Assembly (NCBI GenBank): GCA_051001995.1
Contig: JBPCMT010000236.1
Location: 1 to 15,944 of the forward strand
Origin: CAWEHQ01 sp051001995
Lineage (GTDB): Bacteria; Actinomycetota; Thermoleophilia; Solirubrobacterales; Thermoleophilaceae
Direction of reading: 5' to 3'
DNA length: 15,944 nt
Part shown: in pieces, positions 6,058 through 13,472 of the stretch
How positions within the stretch are numbered: position 1 is the first letter of the stretch
Layout of the letters: each line of letters begins with the position of its first letter
Program-made: the position numbers and the translations under genes
Notes under the pieces: model-generated
Told to the model about the DNA's origin: nothing
Databases searched by the model: none
Seen by the model: the letters and a program-made list of their open reading frames with translations, nothing else

Positions 6058-7731
6058 GTGAGCGTCGAGCGCCGCCTGGGCAGCCGGGCTCTCGTCGAGG
6101 GGCCTGACCGCGCGCCCGCGCGGGCCTACTACGCGGGCATCGGGTTCGACGCCGAGGCGCTCGCGCGCCCGATCGTCGGCATCGCCAACACGTGGACCGA
6201 GACGATGCCCTGCAACTTCCACCTGCGGCGGCTGGCTGAGCGGGTGAAGGACGGCGTCCGCGCCGCCGGCGGCACCCCCATGGAGTACAACACGGTCGCC
6301 GTCTCCGACGGGATCACGATGGGGACGGAGGGCATGAAGACCTCGCTCGTCAGCCGCGAGGTCATCGCGGACTCGATCGAGCTCGTTGCCCGTGGCCGCC
6401 AGTTCGACGGCGTGGTGGCGCTGTCGGGCTGCGACAAGACGATCCCGGGCTGCGTGATGGCCCTCGCGCGCCTCGACATGCCGGCGCTGATGCTCTACGG
6501 GGGCTCGATCGCACCCGGCCGATGGCGCGGCCGCGACGTCACGATCCAGGACGTCTTCGAGGCGGTCGGCGCCCACGCGGCCGGCGACATGTCGGACGCC
6601 GACCTGGCGGAGCTCGAGGCGGAGGCCTCGCCCGGCGCCGGCGCCTGCGCCGGACAGTTCACGGCCAACACCATGGCGCTCGCGTTCGAGGCGCTCGGCA
6701 TCTCGCCGATGGGCAGCGGCATGGTCCCGGCCGAGGACGGCCGCAAGGGCGACGTGGCCGAGAGCTGCGGACGCCTGCTGCTGGACCTGATCGAGCGCGA
6801 CCAGCGCCCGAGCGCGGTGATCACTGCCGAGGGCCTGGAGAACGCGATCGCGTCGGTCGCGGCCACCGGGGGATCGACGAACGCGGTGCTCCACCTGCTG
6901 GCGGTCGCGCGCGAGGCCGGCGTGGCGCTCACGATCGACGACTTCGACCGCGTCAGCGCGCGCACGCCGCTGATCGCCGACCTCAAGCCGGGTGGCCGCT
7001 TCGTGGCCACCGACCTCTACCGGGCCGGCGGCCTGCGGCTGGTGGCGAAGCGGCTGGTGGACGGCGGCCTGATGCACGCCGATGCGGCGACGGTCACCGG
7101 GCGATCGCTCGGTGAGGAGGTCGCGGAGGCGGAGGAAGCCGACGGCCAGGAGGTCGTGCGCTCGCTCGAGGACCCGATCCAGTCCACCGGCGGCCTCGCG
7201 ATCCTGCGCGGCAACCTGGCGCCGGACGGATGCGTGGTCAAGCTCGCCGGGCACGGCCGCACGCACCATCGTGGGCCGGCGCGGGTGTTCGAGAGCGAGG
7301 AGGACGCCTTCGCTGCGATCAAGGCATCCCGGGTCGAGGCCGGCGACGTCGTGGTCATCCGCAACGAGGGGCCGGCCGGCGGACCCGGCATGCGGGAGAT
7401 GCTCGCGGTCACCGCCGCGCTCGTCGGCGAGGGGCTCGGCGAATCGGTGGCGCTGCTCACCGACGGCAGGTTCTCGGGCGCGACCCACGGTCTGATGGCC
7501 GGCCACGTGGCGCCCGAGGCGCCCCACGGTGGCCCGATCGCGGCGATCCGCGACGGGGACGCCGTGGTCTTCGACGTCCCGGCGCGCGAGCTCAACGTCG
7601 AGCTGGCCGACGACGAGATCCGGCGCCGCGTCGAGGCCTACGAGCCGCCTCCACCGGCGTACGAGTCGGGCGTGCTCGGCAAGTACGCCCGCCACGTCGG
7701 CTCGGCGGCCGAGGGCGCGCTGACCTACTGA
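6058..7731 (+). CDS. ilvD: Dihydroxy-acid dehydratase
   Basis: IlvD dehydrates 2,3-dihydroxyisovalerate and 2,3-dihydroxy-3-methylvalerate to the 2-keto acids that precede valine and isoleucine (and leucine, pantothenate). It is a cytosolic Fe-S enzyme. The three cysteines of the [2Fe-2S] type are visible: C52 in TMPCNFH, C125 in SGCDKTIPG, and C197 in GACAGQFTANTM. K127 is in the position of the carbamylated metal-binding lysine. GGSTNAVLHLL (271-281), GPAGGPGMREML (438-449) and LLTDGRFSGATHG (466-478, with the active-site-type S473) complete the family pattern. At 557 residues the length is normal. The GTG start gives the usual N-terminus, though no strong ribosome site is visible. No other ilv or leu gene is present, so it is a solitary pathway gene. 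Its end overlaps the convergent hydrolase gene by seven bases. Confidence 0.96.
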   Translation: MSVERRLGSRALVEGPDRAPARAYYAGIGFDAEALARPIVGIANTWTETMPCNFHLRRLAERVKDGVRAAGGTPMEYNTVAVSDGITMGTEGMKTSLVSREVIADSIELVARGRQFDGVVALSGCDKTIPGCVMALARLDMPALMLYGGSIAPGRWRGRDVTIQDVFEAVGAHAAGDMSDADLAELEAEASPGAGACAGQFTANTMALAFEALGISPMGSGMVPAEDGRKGDVAESCGRLLLDLIERDQRPSAVITAEGLENAIASVAATGGSTNAVLHLLAVAREAGVALTIDDFDRVSARTPLIADLKPGGRFVATDLYRAGGLRLVAKRLVDGGLMHADAATVTGRSLGEEVAEAEEADGQEVVRSLEDPIQSTGGLAILRGNLAPDGCVVKLAGHGRTHHRGPARVFESEEDAFAAIKASRVEAGDVVVIRNEGPAGGPGMREMLAVTAALVGEGLGESVALLTDGRFSGATHGLMAGHVAPEAPHGGPIAAIRDGDAVVFDVPARELNVELADDEIRRRVEAYEPPPPAYESGVLGKYARHVGSAAEGALTY

Positions 7732-8786
7732 CCGGAGAGGAAGCCGACCAGGCAGCGGTTGAAGTGCTCGGGCCGCTCGAGCATCGGAGCGTGCCCGGTG
7801 TCGTCCATGATCAGCCGGCGCGAGCTTGGGATCTGCCGCTCGAACTCGTCGGCATCCCTGACCGGCACGAGCACGTCCTCGCGGCCCCACACGATCAGCG
7901 CGGGGGCGCGGATCTCGCCGATGCGGTCGCGGAAGTCGTAGCTCGTGAGGGCGTCGAGCGCGTCGATGTAGCCGGGCTTCCCGGAGCCCTGCATGACCTC
8001 GTAGAGGAGGTCGGGCGCGATCAGCGTGGGGTGGCGTATGACCGGCGAGATCACGGCGTGCCGCAACCGCTCGCGCGCGATGATGGCCCTGCTGCGCGAC
8101 GCGGTCAGGGCGCCGACGACCGTCGCGGCGCGCGCGATCGTCATCGTTGGGCGGCGTCTGAGGTTGGTGATCGAGATCCCCGCGGCCGACACCAGCGCCA
8201 GGCGCTCGACGCGCTCCGGGTAGCGGATCGCGAGCTCGGCCGCGATGAACCCGCCCATCGAGTTGCCCACCACGGCGACGTGCCCGACGCCGAGCCGCTC
8301 CAGCCAGGCGTCCACGAGCTCCGCGTAGCCGGAGATCGAGATCTTCGAGGCCGGCATCTCGGACTCCCCGAAGCCGGGCAGGTCGAGCGCGAGCACGCGG
8401 CGGCTCTGGGCGACACGGGGCAGGTTCTCGAGCCAGTTCTGCCAGTTGCCGCCCAGCCCGTGGACGAACACGACCGGCGGGGCGTCTCCCTCGCCCAGGT
8501 CCACGTAGCGGACGGTCCGTCCCTCCACCTCCGCCTGACGGACGTGCTCGCTCCAGTCGATCTCGCGCCAGCTCTGCGTGGCGGGCTGCCCGTAGTCGCC
8601 GTCGGCCCGGCGCGCGGCCCACGGCGGCGTCGGATAGGCGCCCGACGGCAGGACTCCGTCGAGCTGGCTGCGGGCGGCGCGGCGGGCCGAGGCGCTCAGG
8701 TTCGCCGGCGCGACCCTGGCCGGCACCGCACGGCGGACGCCGCGGCGAGCGACTCGGCGCGTCCGCGAGCGGAGGTTCGACGCCAT
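7725..8786 (-). CDS. Alpha/beta-fold hydrolase
   Basis: This is a serine hydrolase of the alpha/beta fold; the substrate cannot be named from sequence. From ATG 8786 it has 353 residues. The oxyanion-hole HGLGGNWQNW lies at 109-118, LALDLPGFGES at 132-142, and the nucleophile elbow GNSMGG holds S176. The acid is probably D304 in WGREDVLVP, and the catalytic histidine is H332 in TGHAPMLERPEHF. A basic N-terminal extension of about 75 residues (RTRRVARRGVRRAV) precedes the domain and has no clear signal peptide. I chose 8786 over the longer frame to 8837 because TACGGT ends seven bases before it and the longer form would leave almost no room for a divergent promoter. Its stop lies inside the ilvD end, a tail-to-tail overlap. 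Confidence 0.88.
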   Translation of the reverse strand: MASNLRSRTRRVARRGVRRAVPARVAPANLSASARRAARSQLDGVLPSGAYPTPPWAARRADGDYGQPATQSWREIDWSEHVRQAEVEGRTVRYVDLGEGDAPPVVFVHGLGGNWQNWLENLPRVAQSRRVLALDLPGFGESEMPASKISISGYAELVDAWLERLGVGHVAVVGNSMGGFIAAELAIRYPERVERLALVSAAGISITNLRRRPTMTIARAATVVGALTASRSRAIIARERLRHAVISPVIRHPTLIAPDLLYEVMQGSGKPGYIDALDALTSYDFRDRIGEIRAPALIVWGREDVLVPVRDADEFERQIPSSRRLIMDDTGHAPMLERPEHFNRCLVGFLSGQ

Positions 8787-8793
8787 CGCCCGT

Positions 8794-8838
8794 ACCGTAT
8801 CGGCCGTCGGGGCGCCCACTCCGACCAGCTGCCACAAT
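8794..8838. promoter_or_regulatory. Divergent promoter region, hydrolase and acyltransferase
   Basis: Only 58 bases separate the two start codons. On the minus strand TACGGT (8799-8794) ends seven bases before the hydrolase ATG. On the plus strand CACAAT (8833-8838) ends six bases before the acyltransferase GTG. Both fit leaderless transcription; the second hexamer departs from the TANNNT consensus at its first base. No -35 boxes stand out. Confidence 0.45.
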
Positions 8839-8844
8839 CGCCCG

Positions 8845-9756
8845 GTGGCGGACGAGCAACGCAGCAGCCTGCGCGTGGACGAGGTGTTGCCCGAGGGCGG
8901 GAGCGCCCCCCCGGCGCCGGTTCCCGCCCGCCGCGACGAGGACCTTCGCGAGCACCTTCCGGGCGTCGAGCCCGAGCGCCGCCTCTCGGACTGGGGCCGC
9001 TCGGAGCGGATCGAGGGCCTCTTCGACCGGACGCTCTACGACTTCTTCTACAACTACTGGTTCCGCTGCGAGGTCGAGGGCGTCGAGAACGTGCCCGCCT
9101 CGGGCGGCGCGCTGCTCGTGTCGAACCACTCCGGCGCGCTGCCGCCCGACGCGCCGATGATCGCCAAGGGCATCCGCGAGGAGCACGCGCACCCGCGCCA
9201 GCTCCACATCACCGTCGAGCACTTCTTCAAGGGCTACCCGGGCTTCTCGATGCTGGTCCCGAAGCTCGGGTGCGTGGCCGCCCACCCCGCCAACGTGCAG
9301 CGCCTGCTCTACGACGAGGGCGAGCTGGTGCTGGTCTTCCCCGAGGGTCGCAAGGGGTCCGAGAAGCTCTACAAGAACCGCTACAAGCTGCGCCGCTTCG
9401 GTCGCGGCGGCTTCGTGGAGGCCGCCATGCGCGCGCAGGCGCCGATCGTGCCCGTCTGCGTCGTCGGCGCGGAGGAGGCGGCGCCGATCTTCGCCCACGT
9501 CGGCGCGCTCAAGCGGCTCACCGGGCTGATCTACTTCCCGATCACCCCGACCTTCCCCCACTTCGGCGTGCTCGGGATGCTCGGCTACCTGCCGGCGAAG
9601 TTCAAGGTCCGCTTCCTCGAGCCGATCTACTTCGACAGCGAGGGGCTCCACGAGGACAAGTCGCTCGTCCAGTCGGTCGCGCACGAGGTCAGGGCGCGGA
9701 TCCAGGAGAACCTGTTCGAGATGGTGCAGACGCGCAAGTCCGTCTGGTTCGGCTGA
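8845..9756 (+). CDS. PlsC-like lysophospholipid acyltransferase family protein
   Basis: The product is a PlsC/LPLAT-fold acyltransferase of the actinobacterial type represented by Rv0502 of M. tuberculosis, recognised from memory of the family. Motif I is VSNHSGALPPD (92-102) with H95 and D102; the spacing of six rather than four residues is, as I recall, typical of this subgroup. GELVLVFPEGRKG (159-171) is motif III, followed by YKLRRFGRGGFVEAA (180-194) and IVPVCVVGAEE (201-211), motif IV. A disordered Pro/Glu-rich N-terminal tail of about 45 residues precedes the domain. No transmembrane helix is obvious; a hydrophobic stretch near 222-255 may touch the membrane. The acceptor lipid is unknown. 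The stop overlaps the next ATG (TGATG), so the two proteins are probably made together and act in one lipid or envelope pathway. Confidence 0.87.
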   Translation: MADEQRSSLRVDEVLPEGGSAPPAPVPARRDEDLREHLPGVEPERRLSDWGRSERIEGLFDRTLYDFFYNYWFRCEVEGVENVPASGGALLVSNHSGALPPDAPMIAKGIREEHAHPRQLHITVEHFFKGYPGFSMLVPKLGCVAAHPANVQRLLYDEGELVLVFPEGRKGSEKLYKNRYKLRRFGRGGFVEAAMRAQAPIVPVCVVGAEEAAPIFAHVGALKRLTGLIYFPITPTFPHFGVLGMLGYLPAKFKVRFLEPIYFDSEGLHEDKSLVQSVAHEVRARIQENLFEMVQTRKSVWFG

Positions 9757-11114
9757 TGGAGGCCACCGCCGCGCCGGAGCGCCGCAGCGGCCCGGGCCCG
9801 GCCGGGGCGCCGGACGCGCCGCCCTCGCGCCGCATCCTCGTCACCGGCCTCTCGACCTACTGGGGTGGCCTGCTCGCGCAGCGCCTGGAGCGCGACCCGT
9901 CGATCGAGTGTGTGATCGGGGTGGACTCGCGCGACCCGACGCGTGAGCTCGAGCGCACCGAGTTCGTGCGCGTGGGCACCCAGCACGCGCTGCTGCGCAG
10001 GGTCGTGATCGCGGCGGAGATCGACACGGTGATCGATACCCGCCTCACCGTCGACTCGACCACCGTCGCGTCCCGTGCGGCGCACGAGAACAACGTGATG
10101 GGGACGATGAACGTCCTGGCCGCCTGCGGCGGATCGGGCTCCACGGTCCGCAAGTTCGTCTTCAAGTCGTCGGCCCACTACTACGGCTCCGCCCAGGACG
10201 ACCCCGCCTTCTTCACCGAGGAGATGACCCGCCCGTACGCTCCCGGCACGCCGATCGAGCGCGACATCGTGGAGGCCGAGGCGTCCGTCGCGGACTTCGC
10301 GGAGAAGAACCCGCGGACGCTCGTGACGCTGCTGCGCTTCGCGAACGTCCTCGGCCCGGACGTGCGCACCTCTCACACCAAGCTGCTCGCGCTCCCCGCC
10401 GTCCCGATGATCCTCGGCTTCGACCCGCGCTACCAGTTCGTCCACGAGGACGACGTCGTCAACGCGCTCGCGCACGTCGTCGAGCACCAGCAGCCCGGGA
10501 TCTTCAACGTCGCAGGCGACGGCGTGCTCACGCTCTCCGAGGTCGCCGGCATGCTCGGCAAGAGCTACGCGCCGGCGCTGCCCCCGTGGGGGACGGGCGT
10601 CGCCGCGGCCGTCGCCCGCCGGCTTGGCGTGCACATCCCGCCGGAGATGCTCGGCCAGCTTCGCTTCGGGCGCGGGCTCGACAACCGCAAGCTCAAGGCA
10701 ACAGGCTTCCGCTATCGCTACACGAGCCGCGAAAGCGTCTTGAAGCTGTCCGAGCACTTCCGCCTCCACCCGATCCTGCGCGCCGTCGAGGAGCCCTACC
10801 ACTACGAGCGCGAGGTCGAGGAGTTCCTGCGCTGGAGCCCGAACGTGCGCGATGCCGCCGGGCGTCGCGAGGAGCGCGAGGACTCGGGTCAACCGGCGGA
10901 GCTCGAGCGGCGCGGGGCGGGAGAGCGGACGCCCGCGCCCGCGATCGAGGGCTACGACGACCTCAACGCGAGCGAGATCGTGCCGATGGTGGCGGCCCTC
11001 GAGCCGGCGCAGCTCTCCGCCCTGCGCGAGCACGAGCGCCGCTCGCAGGACCGGCGGACGGTGCTCGCCGCGATCGACAAGGCGCTCGCGCGAGCCGAGA
11101 ACGGCGCCTCCTGA
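9756..11114 (+). CDS. NAD-dependent epimerase/dehydratase-like (extended SDR) protein
   Basis: The fold is that of an extended short-chain dehydrogenase/reductase, close in style to Rv0501 (GalE2) of M. tuberculosis. The nucleotide-binding start is ILVTGLSTYWGGLLAQRLE (27-45), followed by VIGVDSRDP. KSSAHYYG (137-144), LLRFANVLGPD (192-202), RYQFVHEDDV (225-234) and FNVAGDGVLTLSE (250-262) are family blocks. The canonical catalytic YxxxK is not visible; the aligned stretch reads TPIER (165-169), so epimerase activity is doubtful. After about residue 365 an Arg/Glu-rich linker leads to a small helical C-terminal module (about 398-445, YDDLNASEIVPMVAALEP onward) that is not part of the SDR fold. 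ATG 9756 overlaps the acyltransferase stop, so the partner is clear even though the reaction is not. A much longer upstream open frame is antisense/out-of-frame noise. Confidence 0.85.
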   Translation: MEATAAPERRSGPGPAGAPDAPPSRRILVTGLSTYWGGLLAQRLERDPSIECVIGVDSRDPTRELERTEFVRVGTQHALLRRVVIAAEIDTVIDTRLTVDSTTVASRAAHENNVMGTMNVLAACGGSGSTVRKFVFKSSAHYYGSAQDDPAFFTEEMTRPYAPGTPIERDIVEAEASVADFAEKNPRTLVTLLRFANVLGPDVRTSHTKLLALPAVPMILGFDPRYQFVHEDDVVNALAHVVEHQQPGIFNVAGDGVLTLSEVAGMLGKSYAPALPPWGTGVAAAVARRLGVHIPPEMLGQLRFGRGLDNRKLKATGFRYRYTSRESVLKLSEHFRLHPILRAVEEPYHYEREVEEFLRWSPNVRDAAGRREEREDSGQPAELERRGAGERTPAPAIEGYDDLNASEIVPMVAALEPAQLSALREHERRSQDRRTVLAAIDKALARAENGAS

Positions 11115-11123
11115 GAATCGCAA

Positions 11124-11154
11124 GACAAGTTGCACGAAACTCGTGCAACTTGTC
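11124..11154. repeat. Perfect 14-bp inverted repeat (hairpin or operator)
   Basis: Arm one is GACAAGTTGCACGA (11124-11137) and arm two is TCGTGCAACTTGTC (11141-11154), separated by AAC; the arms are exact reverse complements. It starts ten bases after the epimerase stop codon, as a terminator would, but there is no T tract after it. It also covers most of the -35 hexamer TTGTCG (11150-11155) of the next gene, as an operator would. Its G+C content (about 50%) is well below that of the surroundings. Confidence 0.85.
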
Positions 11155-11179
11155 GCTCGTCGGCATCGGTGCGTAGAAT
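11150..11179 (+). promoter_or_regulatory. Promoter of the L,D-transpeptidase gene
   Basis: TTGTCG (11150-11155) and TAGAAT (11174-11179) are spaced by 18 bases and form the best -35/-10 pair in the window. The ATG follows nine bases after the -10 box, so the transcript would start only a few bases before the start codon. The -35 box lies within the right arm of the perfect inverted repeat, so a protein bound to the palindrome would be expected to block this promoter. Confidence 0.65.
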
Positions 11180-11188
11180 CCCGTCGGG

Positions 11189-12223
11189 ATGGGCAAGGCA
11201 CCGTTCGTATTCGCGGCGGTACTCGTCGTGTTGCTGCTGGCTGGCGCGGCGGGCGTGTACGCGTATGACTCCTCGCGCGAGGACATGATCGCGGACGGCG
11301 TGACCGTCGGCGGGGTGGACGTCGGCGGCATGACGGCGGACCAGGCGCGCGAGGAGCTCGCCGCCGAGATCAAGCGCCCGCTCGAGGAGACGATCGAGGT
11401 CAAGGCGGGCGACGAGCGCTTCGAGCTGTCAGCCGAGGACGCGAAGGTCGACACCGACCTGCGGGCGATGGTCCGCGACGCCCTGACCGAGAGCCGAGAG
11501 GGCAACATCCTCAGCCGTACCCTGCGCGACCTGACCGGCGGCACCGAGAATGCCGATCTGCCCTCGCGCGTGACCTACTCGCGCGACGCCGTCCAGGACC
11601 TCGTCGCGAGCGTCGAGGACGAGATGAACCGCTCGCCCCAGGACGCCGAGGTGATCCCGTCGGGCACCGGCCTCGAGACGGTGGCCGCCGAGGACGGCGT
11701 CGAGGTCAAGTCAAAGAAGCTCACGCGGCGGGTCGTCGCGCAGCTCGAGAGCCCGGATCGCAACGTCCAGGTCAAGGCGAGCCTCGACACGGTCAAGCCG
11801 GACGTCACCGAGGCCGAGCTCGCCGAGGAGTTCCCGTACTACATGACCGTGGACAGGGGCTCGTACGAGCTTCGCTTCTACGAGAACCTGAAGCTGCAGA
11901 AGACCTACAGCATCGCCGTCGGCTCTGTCGGCTTCGAGACGCCGGCCGGCCTCTACCACATCCAGAACAAGGCGGTGGACCCCGCGTGGAGCGTCCCCGA
12001 GTGGGGCGGTAGCCTTGCCGGCCAGGTGATCCCGGGCGGCACGGCGAAGAACCCGCTCAAGGAGCGCTGGCTCGGGATCTACGACGGCGCCGGCATCCAC
12101 GGGACCGACGACGTCGCCTCGCTGGGCAGTTCGGCCTCGCACGGCTGCATCCGGATGGCGATCCCGGACGTGATCGAGCTCTACGACCAGGTCCCGGTCC
12201 AGACGCCGATCTACATCCAGTAG
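11189..12223 (+). CDS. L,D-transpeptidase (YkuD domain) with VanW/PG-binding-like domain
   Basis: The product is an extracytoplasmic L,D-transpeptidase, which makes 3-3 cross-links in peptidoglycan or attaches proteins to it. Residues 5-26 are a hydrophobic signal anchor. GVTVGGVDVGGMTADQAREE (37-56) is the opening of a peptidoglycan-binding-4/VanW-type domain, which extends to about 115; a related second segment may span about 120-205. The YkuD catalytic domain starts near 217 (YYMTVDRGSYELRFYENL) and includes TPAGLYHI (251-258). The signature is H304, then SASHGCIRM (315-323) with nucleophile C320 and the usual arginine R322. At 344 residues and ending YIQ just after the domain, it looks complete. 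It has its own promoter (TTGTCG/TAGAAT) and converges on a small minus-strand gene. It is not predicted to act on beta-lactams. Confidence 0.94.
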   Translation: MGKAPFVFAAVLVVLLLAGAAGVYAYDSSREDMIADGVTVGGVDVGGMTADQAREELAAEIKRPLEETIEVKAGDERFELSAEDAKVDTDLRAMVRDALTESREGNILSRTLRDLTGGTENADLPSRVTYSRDAVQDLVASVEDEMNRSPQDAEVIPSGTGLETVAAEDGVEVKSKKLTRRVVAQLESPDRNVQVKASLDTVKPDVTEAELAEEFPYYMTVDRGSYELRFYENLKLQKTYSIAVGSVGFETPAGLYHIQNKAVDPAWSVPEWGGSLAGQVIPGGTAKNPLKERWLGIYDGAGIHGTDDVASLGSSASHGCIRMAIPDVIELYDQVPVQTPIYIQ

Positions 12224-12238
12224 GCGCCTCGGATCCGC

Positions 12239-12258
12239 CCGGGCCGTCTGGGACCCGG
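12239..12258. terminator. Possible bidirectional hairpin between convergent genes
   Basis: CCGGG (12239-12243) and CCCGG (12254-12258) can pair, with partial further pairing inside the ten-base interval. It lies 16 bases after the transpeptidase stop and 11 bases past the stop of the opposing small gene, so it could end both transcripts. There is no T tract on either side, and short GC-only hairpins are common at this base composition, so support is weak. Confidence 0.25.
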
Positions 12259-12268
12259 TGCGTCCGCC

Positions 12269-12547
12269 CTACCGCCCGGCGCCGATCTCCTCGATCGGCA
12301 CCTCGCTCCACCCGCTGCGCTCGAGGGAGGCCTGGCGCCCGGTGTGTCGAACGCAGAGGGTGCCGATGAAGACCCCGCGCTCACGCTTTGAAAGCACCGC
12401 ATACCACATCGTGGATGCGTCGCTCGGCCCTTGGATCGGGTGCCAGGGCGCGACCGGGCGCTCTGAGGCGTCGGTGAGCCCAGCGGCCGAGAGCTGACGG
12501 CGGGAGGCCACGCGGCCGTCGCTCGTGTTGACGAAGAACACCGACAT
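12269..12547 (-). CDS. Small hypothetical protein, 92 residues
   Basis: I do not recognise this protein. The translation starts MSVFFVNTSDGRVASRRQLS, continues with APWHPIQGPSDASTMWYAVL and ends EVPIEEIGAGR. It has no signal peptide or membrane helix and only one cysteine. Two points favour a real gene: most codons end in G or C on this strand, as in neighbouring genes, and a TAGGCT -10-like box (12561-12556) lies exactly eight bases before the ATG, the same arrangement as at yraN and comM. The codon bias is somewhat milder than in its neighbours (for example TAT, CTT, TCA, GTT, CGA), which may indicate a recent or accessory gene. Its 5' end overlaps the annotated 5' end of the recombinase gene by 23 bases, head to head. 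A longer in-frame ATG at 12625 exists but would lie deeper inside the recombinase gene. Confidence 0.6.
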   Translation of the reverse strand: MSVFFVNTSDGRVASRRQLSAAGLTDASERPVAPWHPIQGPSDASTMWYAVLSKRERGVFIGTLCVRHTGRQASLERSGWSEVPIEEIGAGR

Positions 12548-13463
12548 CGCGCTTGAGCCTACGTGGGCGGACGCGCTGCGCGACTTCGACGCGACGCTGG
12601 TCCGGCTCGGGATGGCCGAGAACACCCGGCGCGCGTACGGGCGCGACGTCGAGCGGCTGGCGCGCTGGGCGCAGGCGCACGAGCTCGATCCGGTCGCCCT
12701 CGGCCCGCGCGACCTGCGCCGCTATGCGGCGGCTCTCTCGGAGGGCGGGGCGTCGCGCTCGACCGTGGCGCGCAAGCTCGCGGCGATCCGTTCGTTCTAC
12801 CGGCGGGCGCTCGAGCGCGAGGCCGTGACGGCGAACCCGGCGGACCTCGTCGCGAGCCCCAAGCGCGACGCCTACCTGCCACGCGTGCTCAAGCCCGCGG
12901 AGGCGGTGGCGCTCGTCGAGAGCATCCCGTCGGGCGACCCGCTCGCGCTGCGCGACCGCGCGATGCTCGAGCTCGCCTACGCCGCCGGGCTGCGCGCCGA
13001 GGAGCTCACGACCCTCGACGTGGCGGACCTCGACCCCGACGGCGAGGAGCTGCGCGTGACCGGCAAGGGGGGTCGCACGCGCGTCGTCCCCGCGGGCGAG
13101 CCCGCCTGGCGGGCGCTCGACCGCTACCTCGACCGCGGCCGCTCGACGCTGGCGCCGCCGTCCGAGCGTCCCGAGCCGGCGCTCTTTCTGTCGAAGTCGG
13201 GACGGCGCCTCTCGACCTCCGACGTGCGCCGCCGGCTCGCGCGCTGGGCGCGCCGCGCGGGCCTGCCGCCCGACTTCCCCACCGGGCTCTCCCCGCACGC
13301 CCTGCGCCATTCGTTCGCCACCCACCTGCTCGAGGGCGGCGCCGACCTGCGCGTGATCCAGGAGCTGCTCGGCCACGCCACGATCAGCACGACGCAGATC
13401 TACACGCGCGTCGAGGCCGGGCGCCTGCGGCGCCAGTACGCGCGCTCGCACCCGCGCGCCTGA
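12525..13463 (+). CDS. Tyrosine recombinase, XerC/XerD type
   Basis: The product is a site-specific tyrosine recombinase that cuts and rejoins DNA through a phosphotyrosine bond. Its size (312 aa) and two-domain layout match XerC/XerD, which resolve chromosome dimers at dif. The N-terminal SAM-like DNA-binding domain spans about 15-105 (AENTRRAYGRDVERLARW). The catalytic domain holds R157 (AAGLRAEEL), K181 (TGKGGRTRVVP), H258 and R261 (HALRHSFATHLL), H284 (LLGHATISTTQIYTR) and the nucleophile Y293. All six residues are present. The GTG at 12525 is the first start after an in-frame TGA; TTG 12528 is close behind. GGGAGG at 12502-12507 is rather far for a ribosome site. The xerC versus xerD choice cannot be made from this window, and an accessory role (integrase-like) is not excluded. 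Confidence 0.9.
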   Translation: MLTKNTDIALEPTWADALRDFDATLVRLGMAENTRRAYGRDVERLARWAQAHELDPVALGPRDLRRYAAALSEGGASRSTVARKLAAIRSFYRRALEREAVTANPADLVASPKRDAYLPRVLKPAEAVALVESIPSGDPLALRDRAMLELAYAAGLRAEELTTLDVADLDPDGEELRVTGKGGRTRVVPAGEPAWRALDRYLDRGRSTLAPPSERPEPALFLSKSGRRLSTSDVRRRLARWARRAGLPPDFPTGLSPHALRHSFATHLLEGGADLRVIQELLGHATISTTQIYTRVEAGRLRRQYARSHPRA

Positions 13464-13472
13464 CGCCACTGC

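Noticed and set aside
5860..9684. A 1274-codon open frame on the minus strand across ilvD and the hydrolase gene
   Set aside because: It is antisense or out of frame to genes with clear motifs, is Arg/Ala/Gly/Pro-rich with no recognisable domain, and stop codons are rare in any frame at this G+C content.
7230..9755. A long plus-strand frame continuous with the epimerase-like gene
   Set aside because: The part before 9756 is low-complexity and crosses ilvD, the hydrolase and the acyltransferase in other frames; the SDR domain begins just after ATG 9756, which overlaps the preceding stop.
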